Shown here: piece after piece, positions 41,057 through 49,686 of the stretch
Layout: the number at the start of each line of letters is the position of its first letter
Position numbering within the stretch: position 1 is the first letter of the stretch
Assembly (NCBI RefSeq): GCF_014595995.2
Contig: NZ_CP063989.1
Span: forward strand, 2,728,001 to 2,792,000
Source of the DNA: Actinomyces respiraculi
GTDB taxonomy: Bacteria; Actinomycetota; Actinomycetes; Actinomycetales; Actinomycetaceae
Direction: 5' to 3'
DNA: 64,000 nucleotides
Notes under the pieces: model-generated
What the model was told of the DNA's origin: nothing
The model's input: only the letters and a program-made list of their open reading frames with translations
Database searches by the model: none
Translations under genes and position numbers: made by a program

Positions 41057-41218
41057 TCAGTCCTGGCGGGGGCGCTTGAGGTAGGCGACGAGGTTGTCCG
41101 AGCCGGTCGGGCCGGGGACGACCTGGACGAGCTCCCAGCCGTCGGCACCCCACTGATCGAGGATCTGCTTGGTGGCGTGGGTGAGAAGTGGAATGGTGGC
41201 GTACTCCCATGTGGTCAT
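41057..41218 (-). CDS. small DUF4177-family protein
   Basis: A 53-residue protein starting MTTWEYATIPLLTHATKQIL, with the WGADGWELVQVV core and ending YLKRPRQD. The xWEY...GWELV pattern is the signature of DUF4177, a small family often found next to whiB and penicillin-binding-protein genes in actinobacteria (compare Rv3678A). The strong terminator downstream and the conserved neighbourhood support it as a real gene despite its size. Function unknown. Confidence 0.85.
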   Translation of the reverse strand: MTTWEYATIPLLTHATKQILDQWGADGWELVQVVPGPTGSDNLVAYLKRPRQD

Positions 41219-41273
41219 GGGTCAAGCCTACGGTGCCGACCGGTGCAGCAGGGACCTCAGCCGCAGGGCCGTG

Positions 41274-41597
41274 TCAGCGGACGCGGGCGAGAATGCGCGG
41301 GGCCCGGTGGGCGTGGATCTCAGCGACGAGCTCGTCGTCCTCCTGGCGCAGCCAGGCGCTCCAGTCCTCCACCTCGGGAAAGCGCCGCAGGAGGGCACGG
41401 CGCTCACGCTCGGTGAGGCCACCCCAGACACCGAAGGAGGACTCGGAGTCCAGAGCCTCGGCCAGGCACTCCATGCGCACGGGGCAGGAGAAGCACAAGG
41501 AGCGGGCGTCGCGCTGCTCAGCGCCCTTGCCGAAGAGCTGGTCCGGTTCCACGTTGGCGCAGGAAGCGCGGACCGCCCAGGTCTGATCGAAGGTCAT
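41274..41597 (-). CDS. WhiB-family iron-sulfur transcription factor
   Basis: A 107-residue regulator that binds a redox- and NO-sensitive [4Fe-4S] cluster. The four ligands are C13, C35, C38 and C44 (C-x21-C-x2-C-x5-C), followed by the GVWGGLTERERR motif and a basic C-terminus. By position, divergent from a bifunctional penicillin-binding protein, it corresponds to the WhiB4/Rv3681c locus. A GGGAG ribosome site precedes the ATG. Confidence 0.93.
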   Translation of the reverse strand: MTFDQTWAVRASCANVEPDQLFGKGAEQRDARSLCFSCPVRMECLAEALDSESSFGVWGGLTERERRALLRRFPEVEDWSAWLRQEDDELVAEIHAHRAPRILARVR

Positions 41598-41829
41598 GTC
41601 ACGCTCCCGTCTACGCGACGAGCGACCACTGTGTCGCCGTCGTCACATCACCGTAGGCCATAGTGAGCAGTTCCACCAAATCACCCCGAGCCCGAGACTC
41701 GATTCCCCGGACAGATCGATCCACCAGGGTGTAGGTGTGTCCACCTGCCAGCATGGCTTCCATGCGGGCCCAGGCGGCTCCCAGGCACGCACAGGGAGAC
41801 CCACACTACGTCTTAGCAGCGCAGGCACG

Positions 41830-41835
41830 TAGTCT
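41830..41835 (+). promoter_or_regulatory. -10 element of a leaderless promoter for the penicillin-binding protein gene
   Basis: TAGTCT ends six bases before the ATG at 41842, with no Shine-Dalgarno. The 244-bp whiB-ponA divergent region (41598-41841) contains no other clear element. Confidence 0.45.
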
Positions 41836-41841
41836 GGGGCC

Positions 41842-44073
41842 ATGTCGTCCTCATCTCGCGGCCGGGCCCCCTCGCCGATCAAGGCCGTCTCGATGCTCCT
41901 CGCCCTTGTCATGCTCTCCGGCTTCGGTGGAGTCCTCGCGGCCGGCTTCGCGATGCCCCTCGTCGGTGCGACCTCAGCGGTGACCAACGCGGGAGCCCAG
42001 CTCTTCAACGAGCTGCCCACGGACTTCAACGCCCTCGAACCCAGCGAGGTCTCGGTCATCCTCGCCGCAGATGGCACGGAGATCGCCCAGTTCTACGCGG
42101 AGAACCGCATCGTGGTCCCCCTGGACCAGATCTCCGTCAACATGCAGAACGCCATCGTCGCGGTGGAGGACCGGCGCTTCTACCAGCACAAGGGCGTCGA
42201 CCCCACGGGCATGGTGCGCGCGCTCGTGTCGAACGCCTCGGGAGGCTCGCAGGGCGCGTCAACGCTGACCCAGCAGTACGTGCGCAACGTCCTCGTCGAG
42301 GCGGGCGTGCAGTCGGACGACCCGGCCCAGATCGCCGCCGCGACGGAGCGGAGCACCGCACGCAAGCTGCGGGAGATCAAGTACGCCCTCACTCTCGAGC
42401 AGACCTACACCAAGCAGCAGATCCTCGAGGGCTACCTCAACATCGCGGCCTTCGGCCCCTCGACCTACGGCGTCGAGGCCTCGGCGCAGCACTACTTCTC
42501 CCACTCCGCGGCCGAGCTGACGGTGGCGGAGGCCGCACTGCTGGCAGGGATGACGAACGCGCCCGGCGCCTACGACCCCATCGCCTTCCCGGAGGCGGCC
42601 AAGGACCGCATGGACTGGGTGCTGCTCAAGATGTACGAGGAGGAGTTCATCACCCAGGAGCAGTACGACGAGGCGGTCACCACCCAGATCGAGGACATGC
42701 TGCACGTGACCAACACGGTCGGCGGCTGTGCCGCGGCGGGCAGCGCCGCCTACTTCTGCGAGTACGTCGTCGGCGAGATCGAGAACTCTCCGCTGTTCGG
42801 CGAGACCGAGGCCGAGCGCCGCCAGCTGCTGCTGCGCGGCGGTCTGACGATCACGACGACCCTCGACCCGGCCAAGCAGGCCGCGGCGGACGCCGCGATC
42901 CAGGAGTACGTGCCCACGGGGGACCCGTCCAATGTCAAGGCCGCACTGGTGTCGGTGCAGCCGGGCACGGGCCGCATCCTCGCCATCGCCCAGAACACGA
43001 ACTACGGGGACGCCACCGAGGACAACCCGACGGCGACCCAGATCTCCCTGGGAGTGGACGCCCTGCACGGCGGCCTGGAGAACGAGGACGGGACCTCCGG
43101 GTTCCAGCCCGGATCGACCTTCAAGACCTTCGTCCTGGCCCAGTGGTACCAGGAGGGGCGCTCGGGTTACACGCCCATGAACACCACGCCCACCAGGTTC
43201 CCGGCCGCGACGTGGAAGATCTCCTGCGCCCCGGAGAACGCCGACGACTGGAACGTGGGCAACGCCAACGCCTTCGAGGGCGGCACGAACAACGTCATCC
43301 GCTCGACCCAGCTGTCCATCAACGTCGGCTACGCCCGCATGACCGCGGCGATGGACATCTGCTCCATCACGGACCTGGCAGCCAAGATGGGCGTGACGAC
43401 GAATGCCGGGGAGCCTTTGGCGCCGAAGCCCTCCATCGCCCTGGGCTCGCAGGAGGTCACGCCCCTGCAGATGGCCAACGCCTACGCCACCTTCGCCGCG
43501 CACGGTGTGTACTGCAAGCCCATCGCCATCGACGCCATCACCGACTCCGACGGCAATGCGCTGTCGGTGCCCTCCGCGGAGTGCACGCAGGTGATGGAGG
43601 CCGAGGCCGCGGACCAGACCGCTCTCACCCTCACCTATGTCATGCGCTCCCCGGGCACGGGTATGACCGCGGCCCTGGCGGGTGGGCGTCCCTCAGCCGG
43701 CAAGACGGGGACGACCGAGCTGATGGACAACGCCTGGTTCGCGGGCTTCACGCCGAGCCTGTCCGCCGCCGTCTGGCTTGGTCACTCCGAGAGCTACTCG
43801 CCCATGAACAACCAGGTCATCGGCGGGCGCTGGTACTCGACGATGTACGGTTCGGATGCGCCCGCACCCCTGTGGAAGATGTACATGGACGGCGCCCTGG
43901 CGGGCACGCCCCACGAGCACTTCCCCCAGGTGAGTCTCGGTGTTCAGCCGACGCCCACCCCCGCGCGCACACCCAAGCCGACTCCCGCGTCCCACGAGGA
44001 GGACGGGGAGGCGGGCACCTCCACGACGGAGCAGTCGGCTCAGCCACCGACGACCACCGTGAGCGGGGGCTGA
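41842..44073 (+). CDS. ponA: bifunctional class A penicillin-binding protein
   Basis: A 743-residue peptidoglycan synthase. After an N-terminal membrane anchor (about residues 14-37) comes a GT51 glycosyltransferase domain with IVAVEDRRFYQHKGVD and GASTLTQQYVRN motifs, then a transpeptidase domain with the acyl-acceptor serine in PGSTFKTF (SxxK), SIN in TQLSINVGY and KTG in AGKTGTTELMDNAWFAGFT. The C-terminal tail is Pro/Thr-rich with no PASTA domain. The locus matches ponA2/Rv3682 by neighbours. It is followed three bases later by the metallophosphoesterase gene. Confidence 0.96.
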   Translation: MSSSSRGRAPSPIKAVSMLLALVMLSGFGGVLAAGFAMPLVGATSAVTNAGAQLFNELPTDFNALEPSEVSVILAADGTEIAQFYAENRIVVPLDQISVNMQNAIVAVEDRRFYQHKGVDPTGMVRALVSNASGGSQGASTLTQQYVRNVLVEAGVQSDDPAQIAAATERSTARKLREIKYALTLEQTYTKQQILEGYLNIAAFGPSTYGVEASAQHYFSHSAAELTVAEAALLAGMTNAPGAYDPIAFPEAAKDRMDWVLLKMYEEEFITQEQYDEAVTTQIEDMLHVTNTVGGCAAAGSAAYFCEYVVGEIENSPLFGETEAERRQLLLRGGLTITTTLDPAKQAAADAAIQEYVPTGDPSNVKAALVSVQPGTGRILAIAQNTNYGDATEDNPTATQISLGVDALHGGLENEDGTSGFQPGSTFKTFVLAQWYQEGRSGYTPMNTTPTRFPAATWKISCAPENADDWNVGNANAFEGGTNNVIRSTQLSINVGYARMTAAMDICSITDLAAKMGVTTNAGEPLAPKPSIALGSQEVTPLQMANAYATFAAHGVYCKPIAIDAITDSDGNALSVPSAECTQVMEAEAADQTALTLTYVMRSPGTGMTAALAGGRPSAGKTGTTELMDNAWFAGFTPSLSAAVWLGHSESYSPMNNQVIGGRWYSTMYGSDAPAPLWKMYMDGALAGTPHEHFPQVSLGVQPTPTPARTPKPTPASHEEDGEAGTSTTEQSAQPPTTTVSGG

Positions 44074-44076
44074 ACC

Positions 44077-45093
44077 ATGGGAAGCGTGGGCGTCACGGAC
44101 TCGGGAGTACGGGCGGCCGCTCGTGCGGCGGTGCGCGCCGCGGGGACGGTGACCGCCGTCGGCGCCGGGGTGCTGGGCTACGCCCTGCTGGAGGCCACGA
44201 TGCCGGTGCTGCGGCGCCTGGACGTGCCGGTACTCGCCCCGGGCGAGGAGCCCCTCACGCTCCTGCACCTGTCCGACCTGCACCTGACGGACCGCACCGC
44301 GGCTCGTGTGGCCTGGGTGCGCTCGCTGTCGCGCCTGCAGCCTGACATCGTCATCAACACCGGTGACAACCTGTCCTTCGCCAGCGGCCTGGCACCGTTG
44401 AGCGATGCGCTGGAGCCTTTCCTTCAGCTGCCGGGCGCCTTCGTCATGGGTGACCACGACTACCGCTCCACCACTTTCAGCCTGCCCACACGCTACCTGC
44501 GCCGCGATCCGCGTGACGCGGACGACCCGCAGCGGGAGGTCGAGGCCCTGCCCTGGCACGAGGTGCGCGATCTGCAGCGCTCGGGCGGCTGGGTGGACCT
44601 GACGAACACGCGCGGCGAGCTGCGCGTGCGCGGGCGCCGGGTGCGGCTCGTGGGGGTGGATGACCCTCACGCGGACCGGGACGTGTACCCGCAGCCGTCC
44701 GAAGTGTCTGAGGCGGCCGGGCCGTCGCCGTCGGAGAACACCTGGGTGCGCGGCCGCGAAGGCCACCCGCTGCACCTGGGGTTGGTGCACGCCCCCTACC
44801 GGCGGGTCCTGTCCGCCATGAGTGCCGACGACGTCGACCTCGCCCTGGCCGGCCACACGCACGGCGGGCAGCTGTGCCTGCCGGGCTTTGGGGCACTGGT
44901 GACCAACTGCGACCTGGACCGCGAGCGCGTCACACGACGGCTGTCGCAGTACCCGGGACAGATCGGTCAGCCTCAGGCGGCCGACCACATGTACCTGCAC
45001 GTGTCGGCCGGCCTGGGCACGAGCCCCTTCACGCCGGTGCGCCTGGCGTGCCGCCCGGAGGCCACGCTGCTCACGCTGCTGCCCGCCGAGTGA
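44077..45093 (+). CDS. calcineurin-like metallophosphoesterase with N-terminal membrane segment
   Basis: A 338-residue protein. An N-terminal hydrophobic segment (about residues 20-40) is followed by a two-metal phosphoesterase fold: LHLSDLHL, VINTGDNLS, a GDHD where GNHD is usual, and AGHTHGGQLCLPG. The Asn-to-Asp change at the GNHD site is worth noting because the Asn is normally a metal and substrate ligand. It corresponds to Rv3683, next to ponA2, and is probably in one operon with ponA (three-base gap). Substrate unknown. Confidence 0.9.
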   Translation: MGSVGVTDSGVRAAARAAVRAAGTVTAVGAGVLGYALLEATMPVLRRLDVPVLAPGEEPLTLLHLSDLHLTDRTAARVAWVRSLSRLQPDIVINTGDNLSFASGLAPLSDALEPFLQLPGAFVMGDHDYRSTTFSLPTRYLRRDPRDADDPQREVEALPWHEVRDLQRSGGWVDLTNTRGELRVRGRRVRLVGVDDPHADRDVYPQPSEVSEAAGPSPSENTWVRGREGHPLHLGLVHAPYRRVLSAMSADDVDLALAGHTHGGQLCLPGFGALVTNCDLDRERVTRRLSQYPGQIGQPQAADHMYLHVSAGLGTSPFTPVRLACRPEATLLTLLPAE

Positions 45094-45173
45094 GGCGGTG
45101 ACCTGGCTGCCGCTGGGCGCGCACGTGACTGAGCACTCAGGCCGGTGATTTCCCACGGTCCTGCGCGAGTGGT

Positions 45174-45179
45174 TATAGT
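45174..45179 (+). promoter_or_regulatory. -10 element of the tRNA-Pro promoter
   Basis: TATAGT, 13 bp before the tRNA 5' end, the best -10 match in the window. No clear -35 is seen at 16-18 bp upstream. Confidence 0.6.
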
Positions 45180-45191
45180 TCCCTCTGCACA

Positions 45192-45265
<74 letters not shown>

Positions 45266-45271
45266 CGACGA

Positions 45272-45307
45272 GGACGCCCGCAGGTTCGCGGGCGTCCTTC
45301 TTGTTGT
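45272..45307 (+). terminator. intrinsic terminator of the tRNA-Pro gene
   Basis: GGACGCCCGC (45272-45281) pairs perfectly with 45288-45297 over a six-base loop and is followed by the T-rich tract TTCTTGTTGT. Confidence 0.8.
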
Positions 45308-45333
45308 CCCAGCACGGACCCCGAGGAGAGCCC

Positions 45334-46923
45334 ATGGCCCGCCGTACCTCCCCGCCCCGCCCGCGCCTGCTCACCCTCGAGCTCAGCACCGCAGCCCTGT
45401 CCCTGCTGGCCTTCGCCGCCTGGACCTGGCTCGTCCTCACCGGCCGCACCACCAGCCTCGACACCCGACTCGACGCCCCCGCGCTGCCCCTGCGCTCGGT
45501 GCGCGGCCAGCTCTCCGAGGCCTTCTCCCTGCTCACCCACCCGCTCCTCGTGCTCCTGGCCGTCCTCGCCGTCGCCGTCTTCTCCTACAAGAAGCGCATG
45601 CGACGCCTGGCGATCGCGCTGGCAGTGGCCGCCGCCGGGGTGCCGGCCGCCCTGGCGCTGAGCGCCTGGCTCGGTGTGGGGCTCCCGCCCACCGCCTTCG
45701 CGGACTCCGTCTCGCGCCTGGGCGGCGCCTACCCCTCCAGCCACATCGCCGCCATCACCATCGGCTCCTGGGTGATGGTCACCCTCGTGCGCGCCCACCG
45801 CCGCCCGGGTTCCTCCGTGCTCACCTGGTCGCTCCTGGCCGGCTGCCTCACCCTGCTCACGGCGGTGGCGCAGTGGGCCACGGGACTGGCGCACGTGTCC
45901 GACATCATCGGCGGTTCCCTGTTCGGCGTCGCCGTCGCCAACGTCGCCCTCATGGTCGGCGGGGTGCGCCCCATCCTCGTGGACTGGGCGCACCAGGGCC
46001 TGCCGACCGAACAGGTCAACGCCCACGCCGCCGTCGTCCTCAACCCCACGAAGTTCGACGACCTGTCCCTTCTGCGCCGCCGCGTCGAGGCCACGGTCCT
46101 TGAGCGCGGCTGGAGGCCCACGACCTGGCTGGAGACGAGCGCGGACGACCCCGGGCATGAGGCCGCCCGCCGGGCGCTGGCCGACGGCGCCGACCTCGTG
46201 CTCGTCGCCGGGGGCGACGGCACCGTGCGCGCGGTGAGCGCTGAGCTCGTCGGCACCGGCGTGCCCATGGCGCTGCTGCCATCGGGCACCGGCAACCTCC
46301 TGGCCCGCAACCTCGGGGTTCCCCTCGACGTCGACTCCGCCCTCGACCTGGCTTTCGCGGGCCGCGAGCGCGCCATCGACGTCGTGGGCGTCACCTGGCT
46401 GGACCCGCAGGAGCAGGCCGAGCGCACCGAGCGCTTCGTCGTCATGGCGGGCCTGGGCCTGGACGCCCAGATCATGGAGGACACGAACGACGACCTCAAG
46501 AAGGTCATCCGCTCCGGTGCCTACGCCGTGGCCGCCATGCAGAACGCCGTGCCGGACCCCTTCCCCGTGGCCGTGACGCTGGACGACGGCGAGGCCGAGG
46601 AACGCTCGACCGTCATGGCGCTCATGGGCAACGTCGGCACCATCACCGGCGGGATGACGATCTTCCCCGACGCGCAGCCCGACGACGGTGCCCTCGACCT
46701 CATGATCGCCTCGCCCGACCGGGTCATCGACTGGGCCCGTCTGGGCACGCAGATCCTCACCGGCCGGGACGCCGAGGGCTTCCGCACGACCTCGGCCGGG
46801 CGGGTGCTCATCGAGACCGACAAGCCGGTCCCCTTCGAGCTCGACGGGGACCCGGTGGGCTCCACGCGCCGGGTGGAGGCCGTGGTGGAGCCGGGGGCGC
46901 TGACCGTCGTCGTGCCGCGCTGA
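45334..46923 (+). CDS. PAP2-diacylglycerol kinase fusion protein
   Basis: A 529-residue fusion. The N-terminal half is a multi-pass PAP2-like membrane domain with AYPSSHIAAI (residues 132-141) and HVSD (H187, D190), but the usual KxxxxxxRP motif is not seen. The C-terminal half is a DAGK_cat lipid-kinase domain with ADLVLVAGGDGTVRAV (GGDGT at 293-297), PSGTGNLLARNL and FELDGD. It probably phosphorylates, and may dephosphorylate, membrane lipids such as diacylglycerol or undecaprenol. ATG 45334 has GAGGAG upstream. Confidence 0.9.
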   Translation: MARRTSPPRPRLLTLELSTAALSLLAFAAWTWLVLTGRTTSLDTRLDAPALPLRSVRGQLSEAFSLLTHPLLVLLAVLAVAVFSYKKRMRRLAIALAVAAAGVPAALALSAWLGVGLPPTAFADSVSRLGGAYPSSHIAAITIGSWVMVTLVRAHRRPGSSVLTWSLLAGCLTLLTAVAQWATGLAHVSDIIGGSLFGVAVANVALMVGGVRPILVDWAHQGLPTEQVNAHAAVVLNPTKFDDLSLLRRRVEATVLERGWRPTTWLETSADDPGHEAARRALADGADLVLVAGGDGTVRAVSAELVGTGVPMALLPSGTGNLLARNLGVPLDVDSALDLAFAGRERAIDVVGVTWLDPQEQAERTERFVVMAGLGLDAQIMEDTNDDLKKVIRSGAYAVAAMQNAVPDPFPVAVTLDDGEAEERSTVMALMGNVGTITGGMTIFPDAQPDDGALDLMIASPDRVIDWARLGTQILTGRDAEGFRTTSAGRVLIETDKPVPFELDGDPVGSTRRVEAVVEPGALTVVVPR

Positions 46924-46963
46924 GCCTGCCGGCCCGTCCTGAGACGGGGCGGGCGGGGCCATC

Positions 46964-46969
46964 TAGACT
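46964..46969 (+). promoter_or_regulatory. -10 element upstream of murT-gatD
   Basis: TAGACT, 45 bp before the murT ATG; the gap between it and the preceding gene also holds a CCCGTC/GACGGG hairpin. No strong -35. Confidence 0.35.
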
Positions 46970-47014
46970 TGCGTCGCACTCTCACGCACCACACCCCCCG
47001 AGGAGCCGCACACG

Positions 47015-48376
47015 ATGAGCCTGCTGACCTCCCTGCGCTCCACGGCCACGGTGGCCCTCGGGCGCACCGCCCGCACGGTGGCACGACTGCGGGCGGGGGG
47101 TACTGGCGGCACGGCCCTGCCGGGGCTCGTTGTCGAGAGGACCGACCCCGCCTTCCTGCGCCGCACGCTCGACCAGCTGCCGCTGGGCGTCGTCGTCGTG
47201 TCCGGGACGAATGGCAAGACGACGACGACGAAGATGCTCGTCCAGCTCCTTGAGGAGCGGGGCCTGAAGGTCTTGACCAACCGCACCGGCTCGAACTTCG
47301 TGCGCGGGGTGCTCTCCTCGCTGCTCACTGAGGTCTCCTGGAGCGGGCGCACGGACGCCCACGTGGCCGTCCTCGAGCTGGATGAGGCTCATGCGGTGCG
47401 CTTCGTGAACAAGGTGCGCCCGCGCGGCGCCCTTCTGCTCAACGTCATGCGCGACCAGCTCGACCGCTTCGGGGAGATCGACTACACCGCCACTCTGCTG
47501 CGCCAGGTCGCCCAGGCGACCACCGGCGTCGTCGTGACCAACGCCGACGACCCGCGCCTGTCCGACGACGACTTCCTTCAGGGGATTGAGGCGCGGGTGA
47601 GCGCCTTCGGTGTCGGCGAGGGCCTGCGCGACGTTTTCTTGTCCGACGACGAGTTGCGCGGCGGACCGAGTGGGGCGGCGCCGTCGACGGCCTCGCATGG
47701 GGGCCCCGAGCGGCTGTGCCCGCCGGCGCGCGTGATCCTGAAGTCTCTTGACGGCCAGCAGGCCGTCATCCGTGTCGACGGCGAGGACCACCCGATCACC
47801 TTCACCATCCCGGGGGTTCACAACCAGCTCAATGCCGTTGCGGCGCTGGCAATGGCGGTCGAGGTCATGGGCAGGCGCCTGGACCTGCCCTCCCTGCTGG
47901 GCACGCTCTCGCGCGTCGGGGCGGCCTTCGGGCGCGGGGAGGTCCTCGACCTCGACGGGCGCCAGCTCGAGCTGTCGCTGGTGAAGAACCCGGCCGGCTT
48001 CCGCATGAGCCTGCTCACCGCTGAGCAGGCGGTGCGCACGCGGGGCCCGGAGACGGTCATGGTGGCGATCAACGACGAGCACGCGGATGGCCGCGACATG
48101 TCCTGGCTGTGGGACGTGGACTTCTCCTCGCTGCGTGATGGCGGGGTCGCCGTCGTCACGGGGGTGCGCGCCTGGGACATGGCGCTGCGCCTGCGTTACG
48201 ACGGCGTCGAGGTGGGCACGGTGGAGCCGGACCTGTCCCGGGCCCTCGACCTGCTGCGCCGGGCCCCGGGCCAGGATGAGGGGTACCGGATGCGCGTGTT
48301 CACCAGCTACACGGCGATGCTCGCCCTGCGTGCCCGCCTGGCCGAGCTCACCGATGTCGAGGAGGTCATGAAGTGA
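47015..48376 (+). CDS. murT: MurT-like Mur ligase subunit of the lipid II isoglutaminyl synthase
   Basis: A 453-residue ATP-dependent ligase which, with GatD, amidates the D-glutamate of lipid II to D-isoglutamine. The Mur-ligase P-loop is VVSGTNGKTTTTKML; the NVMRDQLDRFGEIDY and GVHNQLNAVAALAMAVE segments and a C-terminal DUF1727 domain (KNPAGFRMSLL, INDEHADGRDMSWLWDVDF) identify MurT. The four-cysteine zinc ribbon of Staphylococcus aureus MurT is absent: its place, around residues 215-245, has only one Cys. The stop overlaps the gatD start. Confidence 0.94.
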   Translation: MSLLTSLRSTATVALGRTARTVARLRAGGTGGTALPGLVVERTDPAFLRRTLDQLPLGVVVVSGTNGKTTTTKMLVQLLEERGLKVLTNRTGSNFVRGVLSSLLTEVSWSGRTDAHVAVLELDEAHAVRFVNKVRPRGALLLNVMRDQLDRFGEIDYTATLLRQVAQATTGVVVTNADDPRLSDDDFLQGIEARVSAFGVGEGLRDVFLSDDELRGGPSGAAPSTASHGGPERLCPPARVILKSLDGQQAVIRVDGEDHPITFTIPGVHNQLNAVAALAMAVEVMGRRLDLPSLLGTLSRVGAAFGRGEVLDLDGRQLELSLVKNPAGFRMSLLTAEQAVRTRGPETVMVAINDEHADGRDMSWLWDVDFSSLRDGGVAVVTGVRAWDMALRLRYDGVEVGTVEPDLSRALDLLRRAPGQDEGYRMRVFTSYTAMLALRARLAELTDVEEVMK

Positions 48377-49137
48377 GCGACCTGTACGAGCACACGACCG
48401 ACGGTCCCGCCCGGGGCCGCATCCGCCTGCTCCAGCTCTACCCCGGAGACATGAACATCTACGGCGACTGGGGCAATGCCCTGGTCCTGGCCCGCCGCGC
48501 GCAGTGGCAGGGCTATGACGTCGAGATGCTCTCCTACGACCGGGGCGAGGAGCTGAAGGGGGACGTGCACCTCATCGTCGGCGGGGGCGGCCAGGACTCG
48601 GGGCAGGAGCGCATCAAGGAGGACCTGCTGGCCCGCGGCCCGGCCCTGCGCGACCTGGCGGAGGCCGGCACGCCGATGCTCGTCATCTGCGGGCTCTACC
48701 AGCTCTTCGGTCACCACTTCGTCACCTCCGGTGGGGTGGAGATGCCCGGCATCGGGGTGCTCGACGCCCACACCGTCGCGGGCAACCAGCGGCTCATCGG
48801 CAACATCGCCGTGGAGTCGGAGGACTTCGGGACCGTCGTCGGCTACGAGAACCACTCGGGGCTCACCCGGCTGGGCCCGGGTACCCGGCCACTGGGGCGC
48901 GTGCGTCCCGGTGAGGGCAACAACGGTCAGGACGGCACGGAGGGCGCGCGCAGCCACCACGTCATCGGCACCTATCTGCACGGCTCGCTGCTGCCGAAGA
49001 ACCCGGCGGTGGCGGACTGGCTGCTGGCGCGCGCGGTCGAGCGCTCGGGGGGCCAGTGGGAGCCGGTGCCGGTGGATGACCCGGTCGAGGCCTGGGCCGA
49101 GCGGGCCCGCGAGGTGGCCCTGTCCCGGCCCCGCTGA
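48373..49137 (+). CDS. gatD: GatD glutamine amidotransferase subunit of the lipid II isoglutaminyl synthase
   Basis: A 254-residue class I glutaminase of the CobB/CobQ-like type. The catalytic Cys is C106 in MLVICGLYQLFG, and the His lies in SHHVIGTYLHGSLLPKNP. It supplies ammonia to MurT. The GTG start overlaps the murT stop (GTGA), so the subunits are made together. The pair matches Rv3712/Rv3713. Confidence 0.94.
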   Translation: MSDLYEHTTDGPARGRIRLLQLYPGDMNIYGDWGNALVLARRAQWQGYDVEMLSYDRGEELKGDVHLIVGGGGQDSGQERIKEDLLARGPALRDLAEAGTPMLVICGLYQLFGHHFVTSGGVEMPGIGVLDAHTVAGNQRLIGNIAVESEDFGTVVGYENHSGLTRLGPGTRPLGRVRPGEGNNGQDGTEGARSHHVIGTYLHGSLLPKNPAVADWLLARAVERSGGQWEPVPVDDPVEAWAERAREVALSRPR

Positions 49138-49161
49138 GCCGGTGCCGGGTAGCCTCACGAT

Positions 49162-49656
49162 ATGGCGACTCCCGATTTCATCCTCCGTCTGCGCGAGAGG
49201 ATCGGCCACGACCCGCTATGGCTGCCGGGGGTGAGCATCGTCGTCGTCGACGGCGACGGCCGTCTGCTGCTCGGGCGGCGCAGTGACAACGGCAGGTGGG
49301 CTGTGATCTCGGGCATCCCGGAGCCGGGCGAGCAGCCCGCGGCGGCCGTCATGCGCGAGTGCATGGAGGAGACGGGGGTGAGCCCGAAGGTCCTGGCCGT
49401 CGTGGATGTGGCGGCGGGCGAGCCCATCACCTTCCCCAACGGTGACGTCTGCACCTTCATGGACATCAGCTTCGTGGGCCGAGTGGGCCCCGCTGAGGCC
49501 CAGCGGGCGCGAGTGGCCGACGACGAGTCCACCGAGGTGGGCTGGTTCGCCCCGGACCGCCTGCCCTCGCCCATGGCTCCCTCGTCTCTCAGGCGCATTG
49601 AGGCGGCGCTGGCCTGGCTGGCGGAGCCGACGTCGGGGGCCCGCTTCCGTCTCTGA
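49162..49656 (+). CDS. Nudix hydrolase
   Basis: A 164-residue pyrophosphohydrolase with a Nudix box beginning at GIPEPGEQPAAAVMRE and ending CMEETGV (about residues 51-73), the metal-binding glutamates being in RECMEE. The family cleaves nucleoside diphosphates linked to other groups; substrate unknown. ATG 49162 lies six bases after TAGCCT (49150-49155), indicating a leaderless transcript. Confidence 0.92.
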   Translation: MATPDFILRLRERIGHDPLWLPGVSIVVVDGDGRLLLGRRSDNGRWAVISGIPEPGEQPAAAVMRECMEETGVSPKVLAVVDVAAGEPITFPNGDVCTFMDISFVGRVGPAEAQRARVADDESTEVGWFAPDRLPSPMAPSSLRRIEAALAWLAEPTSGARFRL

Positions 49657-49686
49657 GAGCGGCGTACGGGTCGGCTGCGCCCGGGG

